Source of the DNA: Fluviicola sp.
Lineage (GTDB): Bacteria > Bacteroidota > Bacteroidia > Flavobacteriales_D > Crocinitomicaceae
Length of the DNA: 64,000 nt
Reading direction: 5' to 3'
Assembly: GCF_029266855.1 (NCBI RefSeq)
Contig: NZ_JAQSWB010000002.1
Location: 434,001-498,000, forward strand
Numbering within the stretch: the first letter of the stretch is position 1; every line of letters starts with the position of its first letter. The notes under the pieces are model-generated. The model saw only the letters and a program-made list of their open reading frames with translations. It was not told the origin of the DNA and searched no databases. Position numbers and translations under genes: made by a program. Shown piece after piece: positions 17,616 to 25,912 of this stretch.

Positions 17616-19703
17616 TTATTTTTTGTAAGAATCAAGTCCGTTTTCCAACCATTTTTTAAACTCACTGGGATCTTTATGTGTATCGTAAGTTGCTGCTCCT
17701 ACGTTATGCATTGGCTTTCCATTCTCGTCATACATTATATAATAGGGCTGCGCAGAAACATTAAACTCTTTAATTTCCATGTAACCCCATTTATCACCAT
17801 AGGTTCGGAGCGTTTTGAATTTTCCTGGAACAAGCTCTACTTTAACTTGTTCATTTTTAGGTAATTTTTTCCGGTCGTCTGTATGTAAAGAAACTATTAC
17901 CACATCTTTTGTCAAATGTTCAATGACTCCAGGTTCGCCCCAAACACTTTCCTCCATTTTACGACAGTTTACACATGTATATCCAGTGAAATCCACGAAT
18001 AATGGTTTTCCTACTTTTTTAGAATGCGCCAATGCCAAGTCAAAGTCGTGAAAAACATTTAGTCCTTGAGGACCCAATTCCATGCCCTCGATAAAGGTCT
18101 GTTCTCCTTCAGGTTTAGTGGACTCCCCAAGTAATCCTCTTGGAGATTCACTGTAATATTGAGGAGGAGGGAATGCATTAATTAATTTCAAAGGAGCTCC
18201 CCATAAACCGGGTAACATGTAAAATACAAACGATAAGGTGAATATTCCGAAAATCCCACGTCCGACAGATACTTTTTCAATTGCATCATCGTGTGGGAAT
18301 CGGAAGAATCCGAATAGATAAAGGGATAGAACCAAAAAGATACCAATCCAAATTGCAATAAATACTTCACGTTCTAAAATATGTGCCTGCCAAGTGAAAT
18401 CAGCATTTGATAGGAATTTGAAAGCAAAAGCCAGTTCCAATAAGCCTAGAACAACTTTTACCGTGTTTAACCAGCCTCCTGATTGAGGAAGAGAGTTTAG
18501 CCAGCTTGGAAACAATGCAAACAAAGCAAATGGAAGAGCAATTGCACTCGAGAATCCTATCATCCCAATGATTGGTGCAATTCCTCCTTTTTCAACAGCA
18601 ACTACTAATAGGTTCCCAACAAAAGGTCCTGTACATGAAAACGAAACCAATGCCAAAACCAATGCCATGAAAAAGATTCCAACTACACCGCCTTTATCAG
18701 CTTTTGCATCCGCCGAATTCACCCATTTTGCAGGTAATCGAATTTCGAATGCTCCAAGAAATGAAATTGCAAAAACAACTAATAATGCGAAGAAGAATAG
18801 GTTCAAATAAGGGTTCGAAGAGATGTTGTTAATTGCCTGTGAATCTTTAGTTACCGCAGTAACGACAGTTCCTAAAACGACATAAATAAGTATGATTGAA
18901 AGACCGTATAAAAAGGCATTTTTAATCCCGGTTTTACGATCTTTACTTCGTTTTGTGAAAAAACTCACCGTCATAGGGATCATTGGAAACATGCAAGGAG
19001 TTATTAGTGCCAAGAGGCCGCTTCCGAAGGAAATCAGGAAAACTTCCAGCATACTCTTTTTTTCGAGTTCATTTTCGTTTGCCGGTTTCGATTCCTTTTG
19101 AATACTTGCGCCTTTTTTGTTCTTCGACTGGTCAATTTCATTATTGTTATCGGGCTGTTTGGAATTGTTTGCTGAAGCAGTGTTTTCTTCTCCAACTACT
19201 TCCAATCCCAATTTTCCGTCAGCAGTTTTACATCCCTTCACCGTAACTGAGGCTGTGGATTCAAACGGAGCAAGACAATAACTATTGACTTTACATGTCT
19301 GGTAACCGTATTTGATCTTTACTTTGAAGTCTTTATCAGACAGAACTTCAATTTTTTGTCTGAATTTGACAGTTCCGATGTGATATGCCAGATCTTCATC
19401 CGATTCTTCGTCGTGATGCAAAATAGGTTTCGGCTCGGTTTGTTTTCCAACCAATTTGAATTCTTTGGAAGGAAGCACGTCAAAGTTGGTAGCAATACCG
19501 AATGATCCTTTCGGCAGGAAAAGTGCATTAATTTCCCAGCCCGGAACAACAGTCACTTCTGCTACGATGGTTGACTGACATTTGTCACCTTGTTCAACTG
19601 AAAATTTCCATTTGACCATGTCTTCTGGAAATTCAACCTGAGAAATGGATTGGAAAGAACTAAAAGCTAGAATTAGCAGCGAAAAAAATTGGGTAATCCT
19701 CAT
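17616..19703 (-). CDS. dsbD: DsbD-like thiol:disulfide interchange protein
   Basis: Moves reducing power from cytoplasmic thioredoxin across the inner membrane to periplasmic proteins. 695 residues: signal peptide to ~21; an N-terminal DsbD-alpha-like domain with the Cys pair in QTCKVNSYCLAP; an acidic/Lys-rich linker (~175-225); a transmembrane core of about eight segments with the paired cysteines of ITPCMFPMIPM and SCTGPFVGN; and a C-terminal thioredoxin-like domain with CVNC at residues 577-580 (GYTCVNCRKME). All redox pairs needed for electron relay are present. It is 16 bp downstream of a second gene encoding an alpha-like domain alone. Confidence 0.92.
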   Translation of the reverse strand: MRITQFFSLLILAFSSFQSISQVEFPEDMVKWKFSVEQGDKCQSTIVAEVTVVPGWEINALFLPKGSFGIATNFDVLPSKEFKLVGKQTEPKPILHHDEESDEDLAYHIGTVKFRQKIEVLSDKDFKVKIKYGYQTCKVNSYCLAPFESTASVTVKGCKTADGKLGLEVVGEENTASANNSKQPDNNNEIDQSKNKKGASIQKESKPANENELEKKSMLEVFLISFGSGLLALITPCMFPMIPMTVSFFTKRSKDRKTGIKNAFLYGLSIILIYVVLGTVVTAVTKDSQAINNISSNPYLNLFFFALLVVFAISFLGAFEIRLPAKWVNSADAKADKGGVVGIFFMALVLALVSFSCTGPFVGNLLVVAVEKGGIAPIIGMIGFSSAIALPFALFALFPSWLNSLPQSGGWLNTVKVVLGLLELAFAFKFLSNADFTWQAHILEREVFIAIWIGIFLVLSLYLFGFFRFPHDDAIEKVSVGRGIFGIFTLSFVFYMLPGLWGAPLKLINAFPPPQYYSESPRGLLGESTKPEGEQTFIEGMELGPQGLNVFHDFDLALAHSKKVGKPLFVDFTGYTCVNCRKMEESVWGEPGVIEHLTKDVVIVSLHTDDRKKLPKNEQVKVELVPGKFKTLRTYGDKWGYMEIKEFNVSAQPYYIMYDENGKPMHNVGAATYDTHKDPSEFKKWLENGLDSYKK

Positions 19704-19719
19704 GTGTGATAATTGGATA

Positions 19720-20154
19720 TTATGGAATTGTTATGGAAAAATCGATGTCGACAGGAGGGAGGCACATAACTTCGTTACAAACCATGAAGGTCACATAACC
19801 CTTTATTACCTCTCCTGATTTTGCTTTGGCTACTTTGCGCGAAAATGTGACTTCCGTTTTGAAGAAATCCAATGCAGCTTCAAAGTTTTCATCGTATTCG
19901 TGAATGGCTTTGGGTTCAATGACTTCACCTTCAAATTTTACATTTGGATTTTCAGTAAATGTAAAGCTGGTTGGAACCGGTCCGATGGTGTTATTAATGT
20001 GCTGGCTATATAAATGCCAGCCTTCGGAAATGATTGCTTTCATTTGAATTTCCTTCGTGCCCGGATTGAATGAGAAATCCCATTTCACCCGGTCCTGGGC
20101 AAAAAGTGAGGTGCCAATCAATAAAAAAGAGCATAAAAAAAGCAGTCTACGCAT
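19720..20154 (-). CDS. stand-alone DsbD alpha-domain-like periplasmic protein
   Basis: 144 residues with a signal peptide (LLFLCSFLLIGTSLFAQ). The mature part resembles the N-terminal immunoglobulin-like alpha domain of DsbD: KWDFSFNPG, EGWHLYSQH, PKAIHEYDENF, and a C-terminal pair of cysteines in FMVCNEVMCLPP. The Cys spacing (four residues between) is one shorter than in the following DsbD-like protein, but a redox role is plausible. It is directly upstream of and probably cotranscribed with the dsbD-like gene, so it may be an additional electron acceptor of it. Confidence 0.8.
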   Translation of the reverse strand: MRRLLFLCSFLLIGTSLFAQDRVKWDFSFNPGTKEIQMKAIISEGWHLYSQHINNTIGPVPTSFTFTENPNVKFEGEVIEPKAIHEYDENFEAALDFFKTEVTFSRKVAKAKSGEVIKGYVTFMVCNEVMCLPPVDIDFSITIP

Positions 20155-20231
20155 GGGCTTTAGTTTGTTTATCCAAAGCTACAAAACGAAAACTGCCTGA
20201 CAATAGGAGTTTATATACTTTTCTTGAAAAG

Positions 20232-20501
20232 CTAAAACTTTAATTCCACGATATGATCAATGGGAATCCACATGCCGCCTTTCAGACAAATGTATTTTTG
20301 CCCGGTGGCCCAAATGGTTGTATTGACCCGTTTGAGACCTTCGTCATCGTGAAAAATAATGCCGATCTTGTGATGGTAACCATTACCTAATCGTGTAGCT
20401 TCTTCTAGTTTTGCGCGAATGTCTGATTGTTGTTCAAACTCAACAGGATGTTTGAAAGACAAATCTTTCACCACCTCTTTTTCGACTGTAACTGGTTCCA
20501 T
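20232..20501 (-). CDS. small conserved-looking protein of unknown function
   Basis: 89 residues, no signal peptide, no membrane segment. It begins with an acidic helical stretch and contains LEEATRLGNGYHHKIGIIFHDDEG, split here by eye into helix and strands, and ends in GGMWIPIDHIVELKF. The sequence is well behaved (balanced composition, a clear ATG) and the gene sits between tilS and the dsbD pair on the same strand, so it is probably real. No family was recognised; the C-terminal pattern of short strands could be an SH3-like or Sm-like fold, which is a guess. Confidence 0.6.
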   Translation of the reverse strand: MEPVTVEKEVVKDLSFKHPVEFEQQSDIRAKLEEATRLGNGYHHKIGIIFHDDEGLKRVNTTIWATGQKYICLKGGMWIPIDHIVELKF

Positions 20502-20592
20502 TGTGTAGGGTTTTATAGCATGTTCAATCCGAAATTTAATAAAAAAATAATTTCAAAATAACATTTCGTGAAAAAAAATATTCCCTCTTGCT

Positions 20593-21828
20593 TTATACCT
20601 TGTATAGTTTGATTATCAATGAAGTAGCTTGATGAGCTGTGTGGTTTTTTGAAATTGCAATCCCGGGAATCCAAATTATTTCCTCTCCGCTTTTGAAAAC
20701 GGGGTAGGTCTTTCTCCATTGTTCCGGAATCCCGGAATCCTTTAATAATTTGAAAACCGAACTTTTTCCTTTTACACCGATCCTCCAAATGATATCCGCT
20801 GGCCCGGCAATATCTTGTTTGATCGGACCCTTACATTTTCCAGGATCCAGGTACGCTTCCCAATGATTGAAATTTTCCGGTAAGAATTCAACTTCTTCAA
20901 TCTTGAATTCCCATTGCATTAAATCTGCGAAATTTGAATTCCATGAAAAGCCATCCTTTGTTTTAAATATTGGACTGTTATCGATTTTGGCACTCAACTT
21001 TGCGTCTTTCAATTCCCGGATGCGTTCGATAATCCAGAAAGGCCATTTAAACTGATAGCAGCAAACGATCTGCTCTTCAAGTGTGAGGCTTGTCCATTCC
21101 TCAAAGGAAATATAAGCTTGTTTCTTCCAGGTTTCCAGTTTCGGGCTTAAGGCAGTTTGAAGCTCCTCTTGTGTTTCGCGAAATGCTTTTTGGATCACTT
21201 TAACGGAATCCGTTAATTCGGGATTGGATTCCAGCATTTGAGGAATCAGGACGTTCCGGAGCTGGTTTCGTTTGTAATGGTTTTCCTGATTACTTGCGTC
21301 TTCTCTCCACTCTATGTTGCGGTCTATCGCAAAGCGTTTCAAATCGCTTTTCGTGATCTCTAAAAACGGGCGGATAATTCCATTTCGTTCGCGGTGCATT
21401 CCCCCCAATCCGAATAGACCTGAACCGCGAAGCAGCTGCAAAAAGAATGTTTCGATCTGGTCATCCTGATGATGTGCCAGGAGAACCCGGTTATTCGGAG
21501 ATCTTTGAATGAAAGATTGAAACAGTTCATGGCGAAACTTCCTGGCCGCTTCCTGTAAATTGATTCCTTTTCCTTTGGTTACTTCTACCGGGCAGCGAAC
21601 CACTTCGATCTCCAATTGGTGTTTTTCCGCCAATTCGTGGACAAATGTTTCATCTTTGTCGCTTTCTTCACCTCGTAGCTGGTAATTAACATGAAGAATC
21701 AGTGGTTTGTAGCCCAGGTGAACCAGCACTTCGAGTAAAACGGTTGAGTCTAGTCCGCCCGAACAGGCAACGCACAGGTTAAAAGATTCCAATTCTAACC
21801 CGGAAACCGCTTCTTTCACCATTGACAT
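20593..21828 (-). CDS. tilS: tRNA(Ile)-lysidine synthetase
   Basis: Modifies C34 of the CAU-anticodon tRNA-Ile to lysidine, changing its codon reading from AUG to AUA. 411 residues: an N-terminal PP-loop ATPase with SGGLDST at residues 23-29, HVNYQLRGEESDKDE, NLQEAARKFRHELF, LLAHHQDDQIETFFLQLLRGS and IIRPFLEITKSDL, then a C-terminal TilS domain ending in PGIAISKNHTAH. Length matches the family. Its start overlaps the end of pabB by 13 bp, so the two are translationally coupled. Cytoplasmic, essential in most bacteria. Confidence 0.95.
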   Translation of the reverse strand: MSMVKEAVSGLELESFNLCVACSGGLDSTVLLEVLVHLGYKPLILHVNYQLRGEESDKDETFVHELAEKHQLEIEVVRCPVEVTKGKGINLQEAARKFRHELFQSFIQRSPNNRVLLAHHQDDQIETFFLQLLRGSGLFGLGGMHRERNGIIRPFLEITKSDLKRFAIDRNIEWREDASNQENHYKRNQLRNVLIPQMLESNPELTDSVKVIQKAFRETQEELQTALSPKLETWKKQAYISFEEWTSLTLEEQIVCCYQFKWPFWIIERIRELKDAKLSAKIDNSPIFKTKDGFSWNSNFADLMQWEFKIEEVEFLPENFNHWEAYLDPGKCKGPIKQDIAGPADIIWRIGVKGKSSVFKLLKDSGIPEQWRKTYPVFKSGEEIIWIPGIAISKNHTAHQATSLIIKLYKV

Positions 21829-23000
21829 GTTCCGAAAAGGGATAAGATTTTGTTTACTTTCACCTTACACTCCTCGTATTCAGCCTCTGCATCCGAGAGA
21901 ATGGTAATTGCACCGCCAACTCCGCAGGTAAGTTTCTTTGTATCCTTATTATAGACTAAAGTACGGATCAATACGTTCAGATCGAAGTCAGAGTCGGGAT
22001 AAATTACACCGAAAGAGCCGGAGTAGAATTCACGCGAAAAGCCTTCGTGTTTTTCTGCCAGTTCGACGGCCGCTTTTTTAGGAGCACCGGTCATAGAGCC
22101 CATTGGAAAGCTTGCTTTCAGGATATCCGAAAAAGTCATTCCTTCTTTCAATTCACATGAAATAGTTGAGATCATTTGATGGACAGTCGGGAAGGAATAG
22201 ATTTCACAGAGTTCATCCACCTTCACACTCCCTTTTTCGGCAAGCTGTGACAAATCATTCCGAACCAGGTCCACGATCATGATATTTTCAGCCCGTTCTT
22301 TTTGACTGCTTCGCAGGTTGTTGCGATACTGCAGATCCTCCAGGTCTGTTTTTCCTCTTGGAGCAGTTCCTTTAATCGGCTGGGAACTTAAGCGTGTCCC
22401 TTTCTTTTGAATAAAACGCTCGGGACTTGCCGAAGCAAGCATCCAGCCCGGAGTTTCTGCCATGGCTGCAAAAGGAGTCGGGTTCTTCTCCCAAATGGTA
22501 TTAAAATAAGGCTGGATCGACTGAATTTCAATAGGAGAAGATTCAATTAGCTGACAGAAATTCAATTCGTAAACATCGCCCAGCTGAATGTGTTCTTTGA
22601 TCTTATTTACGCGTTCCAAATAACTTGCTTTGTCGATTTTAGCAGTCCATTCAACAGTTTGTGGGGCTTCATTTCTTTCGAATAGCTGTTCGGCTAATAA
22701 CTGATGGCTTTCATTGTATTCTCCTTCTAAGAGATAAGCTGTTGTACTCTCATATGAATAGGTGCTTTCAGGTACCCAGACACGAAGTAAAGGTAATTGG
22801 TTCGCTGTATGCGGAACATTTAAGATATCCAGTCCCAACTGGTAATTGATAACTGTAAACAAGGTTCTTCCTTCGCGCTCACGCATAAATGTATCGAGTG
22901 CATTCCAATTGAGGTCGGGACCCAGGATAAATTCAGATTCACACCCGATTCCAATAAGGAAGGAGTTTTCTGAGTTTCTGAAAAGGGCACGTTCGATCAT
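21816..23000 (-). CDS. pabB: aminodeoxychorismate synthase component I (PabB-like)
   Basis: Chorismate-binding enzyme of folate synthesis. 394 residues. The motif PIKGTAPRG, with Lys210 in PIKGT, points to PabB rather than anthranilate synthase (PIAGT). Further chorismate-binding motifs are NIMIVDLVRNDLSQLAEKGS, the FPTVHQM segment, FPMGSMTGAPK and YSGSFGVI. The N-terminal third is shorter than in E. coli PabB. No glutamine amidotransferase (PabA) gene is adjacent. The gene overlaps tilS (13 bp) and starts at 23000, with a long repeat-bearing intergenic region upstream. Confidence 0.88.
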   Translation of the reverse strand: MIERALFRNSENSFLIGIGCESEFILGPDLNWNALDTFMREREGRTLFTVINYQLGLDILNVPHTANQLPLLRVWVPESTYSYESTTAYLLEGEYNESHQLLAEQLFERNEAPQTVEWTAKIDKASYLERVNKIKEHIQLGDVYELNFCQLIESSPIEIQSIQPYFNTIWEKNPTPFAAMAETPGWMLASASPERFIQKKGTRLSSQPIKGTAPRGKTDLEDLQYRNNLRSSQKERAENIMIVDLVRNDLSQLAEKGSVKVDELCEIYSFPTVHQMISTISCELKEGMTFSDILKASFPMGSMTGAPKKAAVELAEKHEGFSREFYSGSFGVIYPDSDFDLNVLIRTLVYNKDTKKLTCGVGGAITILSDAEAEYEECKVKVNKILSLFGTCQW

Positions 23001-23118
23001 GATACAAATGTAATTGCGAATTGCAAATTACGAATTACGAATTACAATTTTTTGGGACATCAGGGTGGGAGGATTTAGACAAAAGGCTGTAAACGAAAAA
23101 CCATAAGACAATAGCTGA

Positions 23119-23287
23119 CACGAGCCGGAGCCTTGCGCCAACAGAGAGGAATACCGAATACCGAATTACGAATTTGAATAGTTAAATATATCTATTAGGT
23201 GTTAAAAAGATATACAAACGTAACTATATCTATGCTTTATCTATGCTTTATCTATGCTATATCCATACTGTAAATATGCTTTAACTA
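23119..23287 (-). repeat. dispersed ~168-bp intergenic repeat, copy B
   Basis: Inverted relative to copy A (7040-7207). The two share the tandem AGCATAGATAA words and both ends; differences are scattered single bases plus a few short changes near the GTAATTCGG segment. The surroundings differ, so the match is limited to the repeat. The rest of 23001-23118 is AT-rich (repeated AATTACGA words). Confidence 0.9.
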
Positions 23288-23611
23288 CACTTCATTTATG
23301 GATTTTCCTGATCCTAAAATGACTGTACGGTTTTAGTTTGGACTTTGAATCAAAGGAGGATTTATAAGTGAATGAGGGAATGGGTGAAATTCAGAAAAAT
23401 GTTTAAAAATTGATGACTGACTGATTTTGGGATTTTGCAAAAACCCAATGTCCCAATATTGGGACCGATTTGATATTCAGATGATTAAATTGAGTCTCAC
23501 TATTGAATTGAGTCGATTTTTCAATTCTAAAAGTTATCCGTTAAACTATTTGATTTATGTCCAAATCGCTTCATTTTATTGGAAACGATTAAATTCGTTC
23601 AAAACCCAAGC
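23288..23611. other. intergenic region, nothing recognised
   Basis: 324 bp between the repeat and the acyltransferase. It contains a small palindrome around CCCAATATTGGG (23452-23463) but no convincing gene, terminator or promoter. A short open frame from 23427 has atypical composition and overlaps the acyltransferase start. Confidence 0.5.
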
Positions 23612-24946
23612 ATGTTATACCGACTCTTAAAAGCGATTATTTCATTTGGAATCCGGCATTATTACCGTGAGATCAAAGTAGTGAATGAGCATATACTGGA
23701 TAGGGAAACCGGCCCATTGATCATCATAGCGAATCATCCGAATACTTTGATGGATGCCTGGATGGTTGGGTTCGTGAACAGAAGGCGGGTACATTTTATG
23801 GCCAAGGCCACTTTTTTCAATTCACCGTTTAAGCGCAGATTACTCGGAGCCCTGGGAATGATCCCGATCAACCGGAAGTCGGATGGTGCAGTTTCTGGGG
23901 TAAACAATAAGGATTCCTTTGAGGCATGTTACCAGTTATTGGAAAGAGGGGATATCCTTGTGATTTTCCCGGAAGGGACCAGTTTTTTGGAGCGGAAACT
24001 CCGGGAAATCAAGACCGGAACAGCCAGGGTAGCACTGGAAGTTGAACGAAGAAACCAAGGGAAACTGGGATTGAAAGTGATTCCGATCGGGTTGAATTAT
24101 ATCTCTGCGGATTCTTATCGTGGGAAAGTACTGGTTCACGTGGGAAAACCCATTGAACTCGATGATTTGTGGAAGGAATACGAGGTGAACCAGGCTAATG
24201 CTGCGAAATTGCTTACGGAAAGATTCCGTGTTGAGTTATCACGTGTATTTGTGAACATGGACGATTCTGCCCGTGAGGACTTGGTGGAGCAATTACGAAG
24301 TTTGTTTGTAACAAAGTATACGAGCCGCACACGTTTAGGCGGACAAGCAGATGTAGCCAATGAAATGAACTTTATGAAATCGGTACAGGCCCGGCTGGAG
24401 GAATACAGTTTGACATCGCCGTGGAAGCTGGATGAAATTCAAACGGAAACCAGCAATGTATTTGCCTCACTCCAGTTTTTAGGGATAAAGCCCGATTTCC
24501 TGGACCGACCTTACAGACCCGTATTGTTTTTAAGGCAATTTATCCAGAGCTGGTTATTTGTGATTGTTACCGTTCCGGTATTCCTGGTTGGTTTCGTTCA
24601 TCATGTTGTTCCCTATTGGCTGATCGGTTGGATCGTTCCGAAGATGAGCAAAGAAGTGGAATACCACGCACCCTTATCCATTTTACTGGGATTGCTTTTA
24701 TATCCATTGAATTACCTCGGGTTTGGTTTGACCGTACACTTTTGCCTGGATCTGAGCTGGCTGGAAACCTTGGTCTACTTAGCTTTACTTCCCTTATTCG
24801 GAACCTTTGCACATTTTTATATGCGTTACATGCATCATTTGAATTCAAAACAGCGATTCGGGCGATTTGCACGAAGACGCAGTGCGATTCTACAGAATTT
24901 GAGAGAACAGCGCGAGCAGTTGAAAGACTTGATTTTTAGAGATTAA
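23612..24946 (+). CDS. PlsC-type 1-acylglycerol-3-phosphate acyltransferase family protein
   Basis: Membrane-associated acyltransferase, probably in phospholipid synthesis. From ATG 23612 it has 444 residues; an in-frame TTG at 23579 would add 11 but breaks the usual N-terminus. Motif I is NHPNTLMD (His42, Asp48: H-x5-D, as in glycerol-phosphate acyltransferase relatives rather than the usual H-x4-D). Motif III FPEGTS is at 119-124, with a further KTGTARVALE. A long C-terminal region has about four membrane segments (for example LFVIVTVPVFLVGFVHHVV). It is unusually long for PlsC (~250), with the extra C-terminal membrane domain. Confidence 0.85.
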   Translation: MLYRLLKAIISFGIRHYYREIKVVNEHILDRETGPLIIIANHPNTLMDAWMVGFVNRRRVHFMAKATFFNSPFKRRLLGALGMIPINRKSDGAVSGVNNKDSFEACYQLLERGDILVIFPEGTSFLERKLREIKTGTARVALEVERRNQGKLGLKVIPIGLNYISADSYRGKVLVHVGKPIELDDLWKEYEVNQANAAKLLTERFRVELSRVFVNMDDSAREDLVEQLRSLFVTKYTSRTRLGGQADVANEMNFMKSVQARLEEYSLTSPWKLDEIQTETSNVFASLQFLGIKPDFLDRPYRPVLFLRQFIQSWLFVIVTVPVFLVGFVHHVVPYWLIGWIVPKMSKEVEYHAPLSILLGLLLYPLNYLGFGLTVHFCLDLSWLETLVYLALLPLFGTFAHFYMRYMHHLNSKQRFGRFARRRSAILQNLREQREQLKDLIFRD

Positions 24947-25033
24947 GCAAGTGTTAAGGTCTTGTGAACCGGGGTGAAATTATTTTTTTTACTTTTTTTT
25001 AAGTAAAATCCTTTGATAGAACGATGCATTTAT

Positions 25034-25041
25034 TAATTTTG
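25034..25041 (+). promoter_or_regulatory. -7 box TAATTTTG of tRNA-Ser
   Basis: Matches TAnnTTTG, with a TTG (25015-25017) at suitable spacing as -33 element. It lies 44 bp before the mature tRNA-Ser. Confidence 0.6.
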
Positions 25042-25085
25042 CGCCTGTCTTAGCTAGTCCTAAGACACGTTCTTTGTAAGAATTT

Positions 25086-25172
25086 TGGAGGGATGGGTGA
25101 GTGGCTGAAACCACCAGTTTGCTAAACTGACGTACTGGTAACGGTACCGCGAGTTCGAATCTCGCTCTCTCC
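25086..25172 (+). tRNA. tRNA-Ser(GCT)
   Basis: 87-nt cloverleaf with a long variable arm. Acceptor arms GGAGGGA and TCTCTCC, D-arm with GGCTGAAACC, anticodon loop TTGCTAA (anticodon GCT, codons AGC/AGU), T-arm GCGAG-TTCGAAT-CTCGC, discriminator G, CCA not encoded. The long variable arm and discriminator G are typical of serine tRNAs. Confidence 0.95.
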
Positions 25173-25236
25173 GCATAAAAAGTCAGGTGAAAGCCTGAAT
25201 TTTTCTCTGAGGGCTTGCAAAAGTGAAATAAGTGAG

Positions 25237-25244
25237 TATCTTTG
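25237..25244 (+). promoter_or_regulatory. -7 box TATCTTTG of tRNA-Pro
   Basis: TAnnTTTG with a TTG at 25215-25217, spaced 19 bp, as -33 element. Expected start ~25250, giving a ~60-nt leader before tRNA-Pro. Confidence 0.65.
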
Positions 25245-25309
25245 CACCCTCAAAACAGAGAAAAACTACTTCAAAAACGATTGGAGTAAATTGAAATAAA
25301 AGCCTAGTT

Positions 25310-25384
25310 CGGGGCGTAGCGTAGTCCGGTCATCGCGCCTGGTTTGGGACCAGGAGGTCGCAGGTTCGAATCCTGCCGCCCCGA
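25310..25384 (+). tRNA. tRNA-Pro(TGG)
   Basis: 75-nt cloverleaf with acceptor arms CGGGGCG and CGCCCCG, anticodon stem CCTGG/CCAGG around loop TTTGGGA (anticodon TGG, codons CCN), T-arm GCAGG-TTCGAAT-CCTGC, discriminator A. The C1-G72 pair is typical for bacterial tRNA-Pro. Confidence 0.95.
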
Positions 25385-25390
25385 CACAAG

Positions 25391-25420
25391 AAAAGGGGAT
25401 GAGCAATCATCCCCTTTTTT
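25391..25420 (+). terminator. intrinsic terminator after tRNA-Pro
   Basis: Perfect arms AAAAGGGGATGA and TCATCCCCTTTT around a GCAA tetraloop, followed by T residues. Confidence 0.9.
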
Positions 25421-25473
25421 AGTTTAATGTAGTGAGTCACTTTCCCGATACGCCGCATTTTCCAAATGAATTA

Positions 25474-25523
25474 GGCCCCGTAGCTCAGTCCGCCGCGGCG
25501 GAAGCAACTGCCTAGGTTGTGAG
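25474..25523 (+). pseudogene. truncated tRNA-Arg-like sequence with palindromic D-loop
   Basis: Begins with acceptor GGCCCCG and TAGCTCAG, then the 14-bp palindrome TCCGCCGCGGCGGA (25489-25502) in place of a D-loop, then AGCAACTGCCT. The sequence then jumps to AGGTTGTGAG; the anticodon, the T-arm and the 3' acceptor arm are lost. Its acceptor arm would pair perfectly with the 3' arm of the copy at 25903-25982, suggesting they derive from one original gene. Confidence 0.8.
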
Positions 25524-25538
25524 TTAAAAAAGAAATTA

Positions 25539-25612
25539 GGCCCAATAGCTCAGCTGGATAGAGCAACTGCCTTCTAAGCAGTAGGTCTCAGGTTCGAATC
25601 CTGATTGGGTCA
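25539..25612 (+). tRNA. tRNA-Arg(TCT)
   Basis: 74-nt cloverleaf: acceptor arms GGCCCAA/TTGGGTC (one G-T), D-loop with normal GG in AGCTGGATAGA, anticodon stem ACTGC/GCAGT with loop CTTCTAA (anticodon TCT, codons AGA/AGG), T-arm TCAGG-TTCGAAT-CCTGA, discriminator A. This is the structurally intact Arg copy of the cluster. Confidence 0.95.
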
Positions 25613-25619
25613 CGAAAAA

Positions 25620-25650
25620 GCCGTACCGGATTTCCGGCACGGTTTTTTTT
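25620..25650 (+). terminator. intrinsic terminator after tRNA-Arg
   Basis: Arms GCCGTACCGGA and TCCGGCACGG with one A-C mismatch, followed by eight or more T. Confidence 0.85.
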
Positions 25651-25666
25651 TGTTTATATTAGTTAC

Positions 25667-25912
25667 ATGCCATACTATTCATACGTACTTCGTTCATTAA
25701 AGAATGGGATCCTTTATAAAGGCTCAACTGAAAATCTTGAACAGCGCTTACAGTCGCATAATTCAGGGTTGGTGAATTTCACCTCAAAGCATGTGCCTTG
25801 GGAAATGGTGTTATTTGAAGAGTTTGAAACACGGTCAGAGGCAATGAAACGAGAGAAATGGTATAAGACTGGAGTCGGGCGAGATTGGATTAAGGAGCAA
25901 TTGGGCCCGTAG
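25667..25912 (+). CDS. small GIY-YIG nuclease family protein
   Basis: 81 residues forming one GIY-YIG domain: SYVLRS (GIY position), LYKGST (YIG position), the Arg of NLEQRLQSHN, then PWEMVLFEEF and the Glu-containing RSEAMKREKWYKTG. This is the UvrC/UPF0213-like single-domain type, frequent in Bacteroidota; the family cleaves DNA, but the substrate of small members is mostly unknown. The gene lies between an intact tRNA-Arg and a tRNA-Arg-like copy; its last codons and TAG stop lie inside the 5' acceptor/D-arm of that copy. The position suggests a mobile or tRNA-associated nuclease (inference). Confidence 0.88.
   Translation: MPYYSYVLRSLKNGILYKGSTENLEQRLQSHNSGLVNFTSKHVPWEMVLFEEFETRSEAMKREKWYKTGVGRDWIKEQLGP

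Noticed and set aside
21816-23000. Anthranilate synthase TrpE
   Set aside because: The PIKGT motif with Lys and the absence of trp genes favour PabB.
23427-23630. 67-residue frame before the acyltransferase
   Set aside because: Overlaps the start of a clear gene and looks like random AT-rich sequence.
25474-25523. Functional tRNA
   Set aside because: Lacks anticodon loop, T-arm and 3' acceptor arm.
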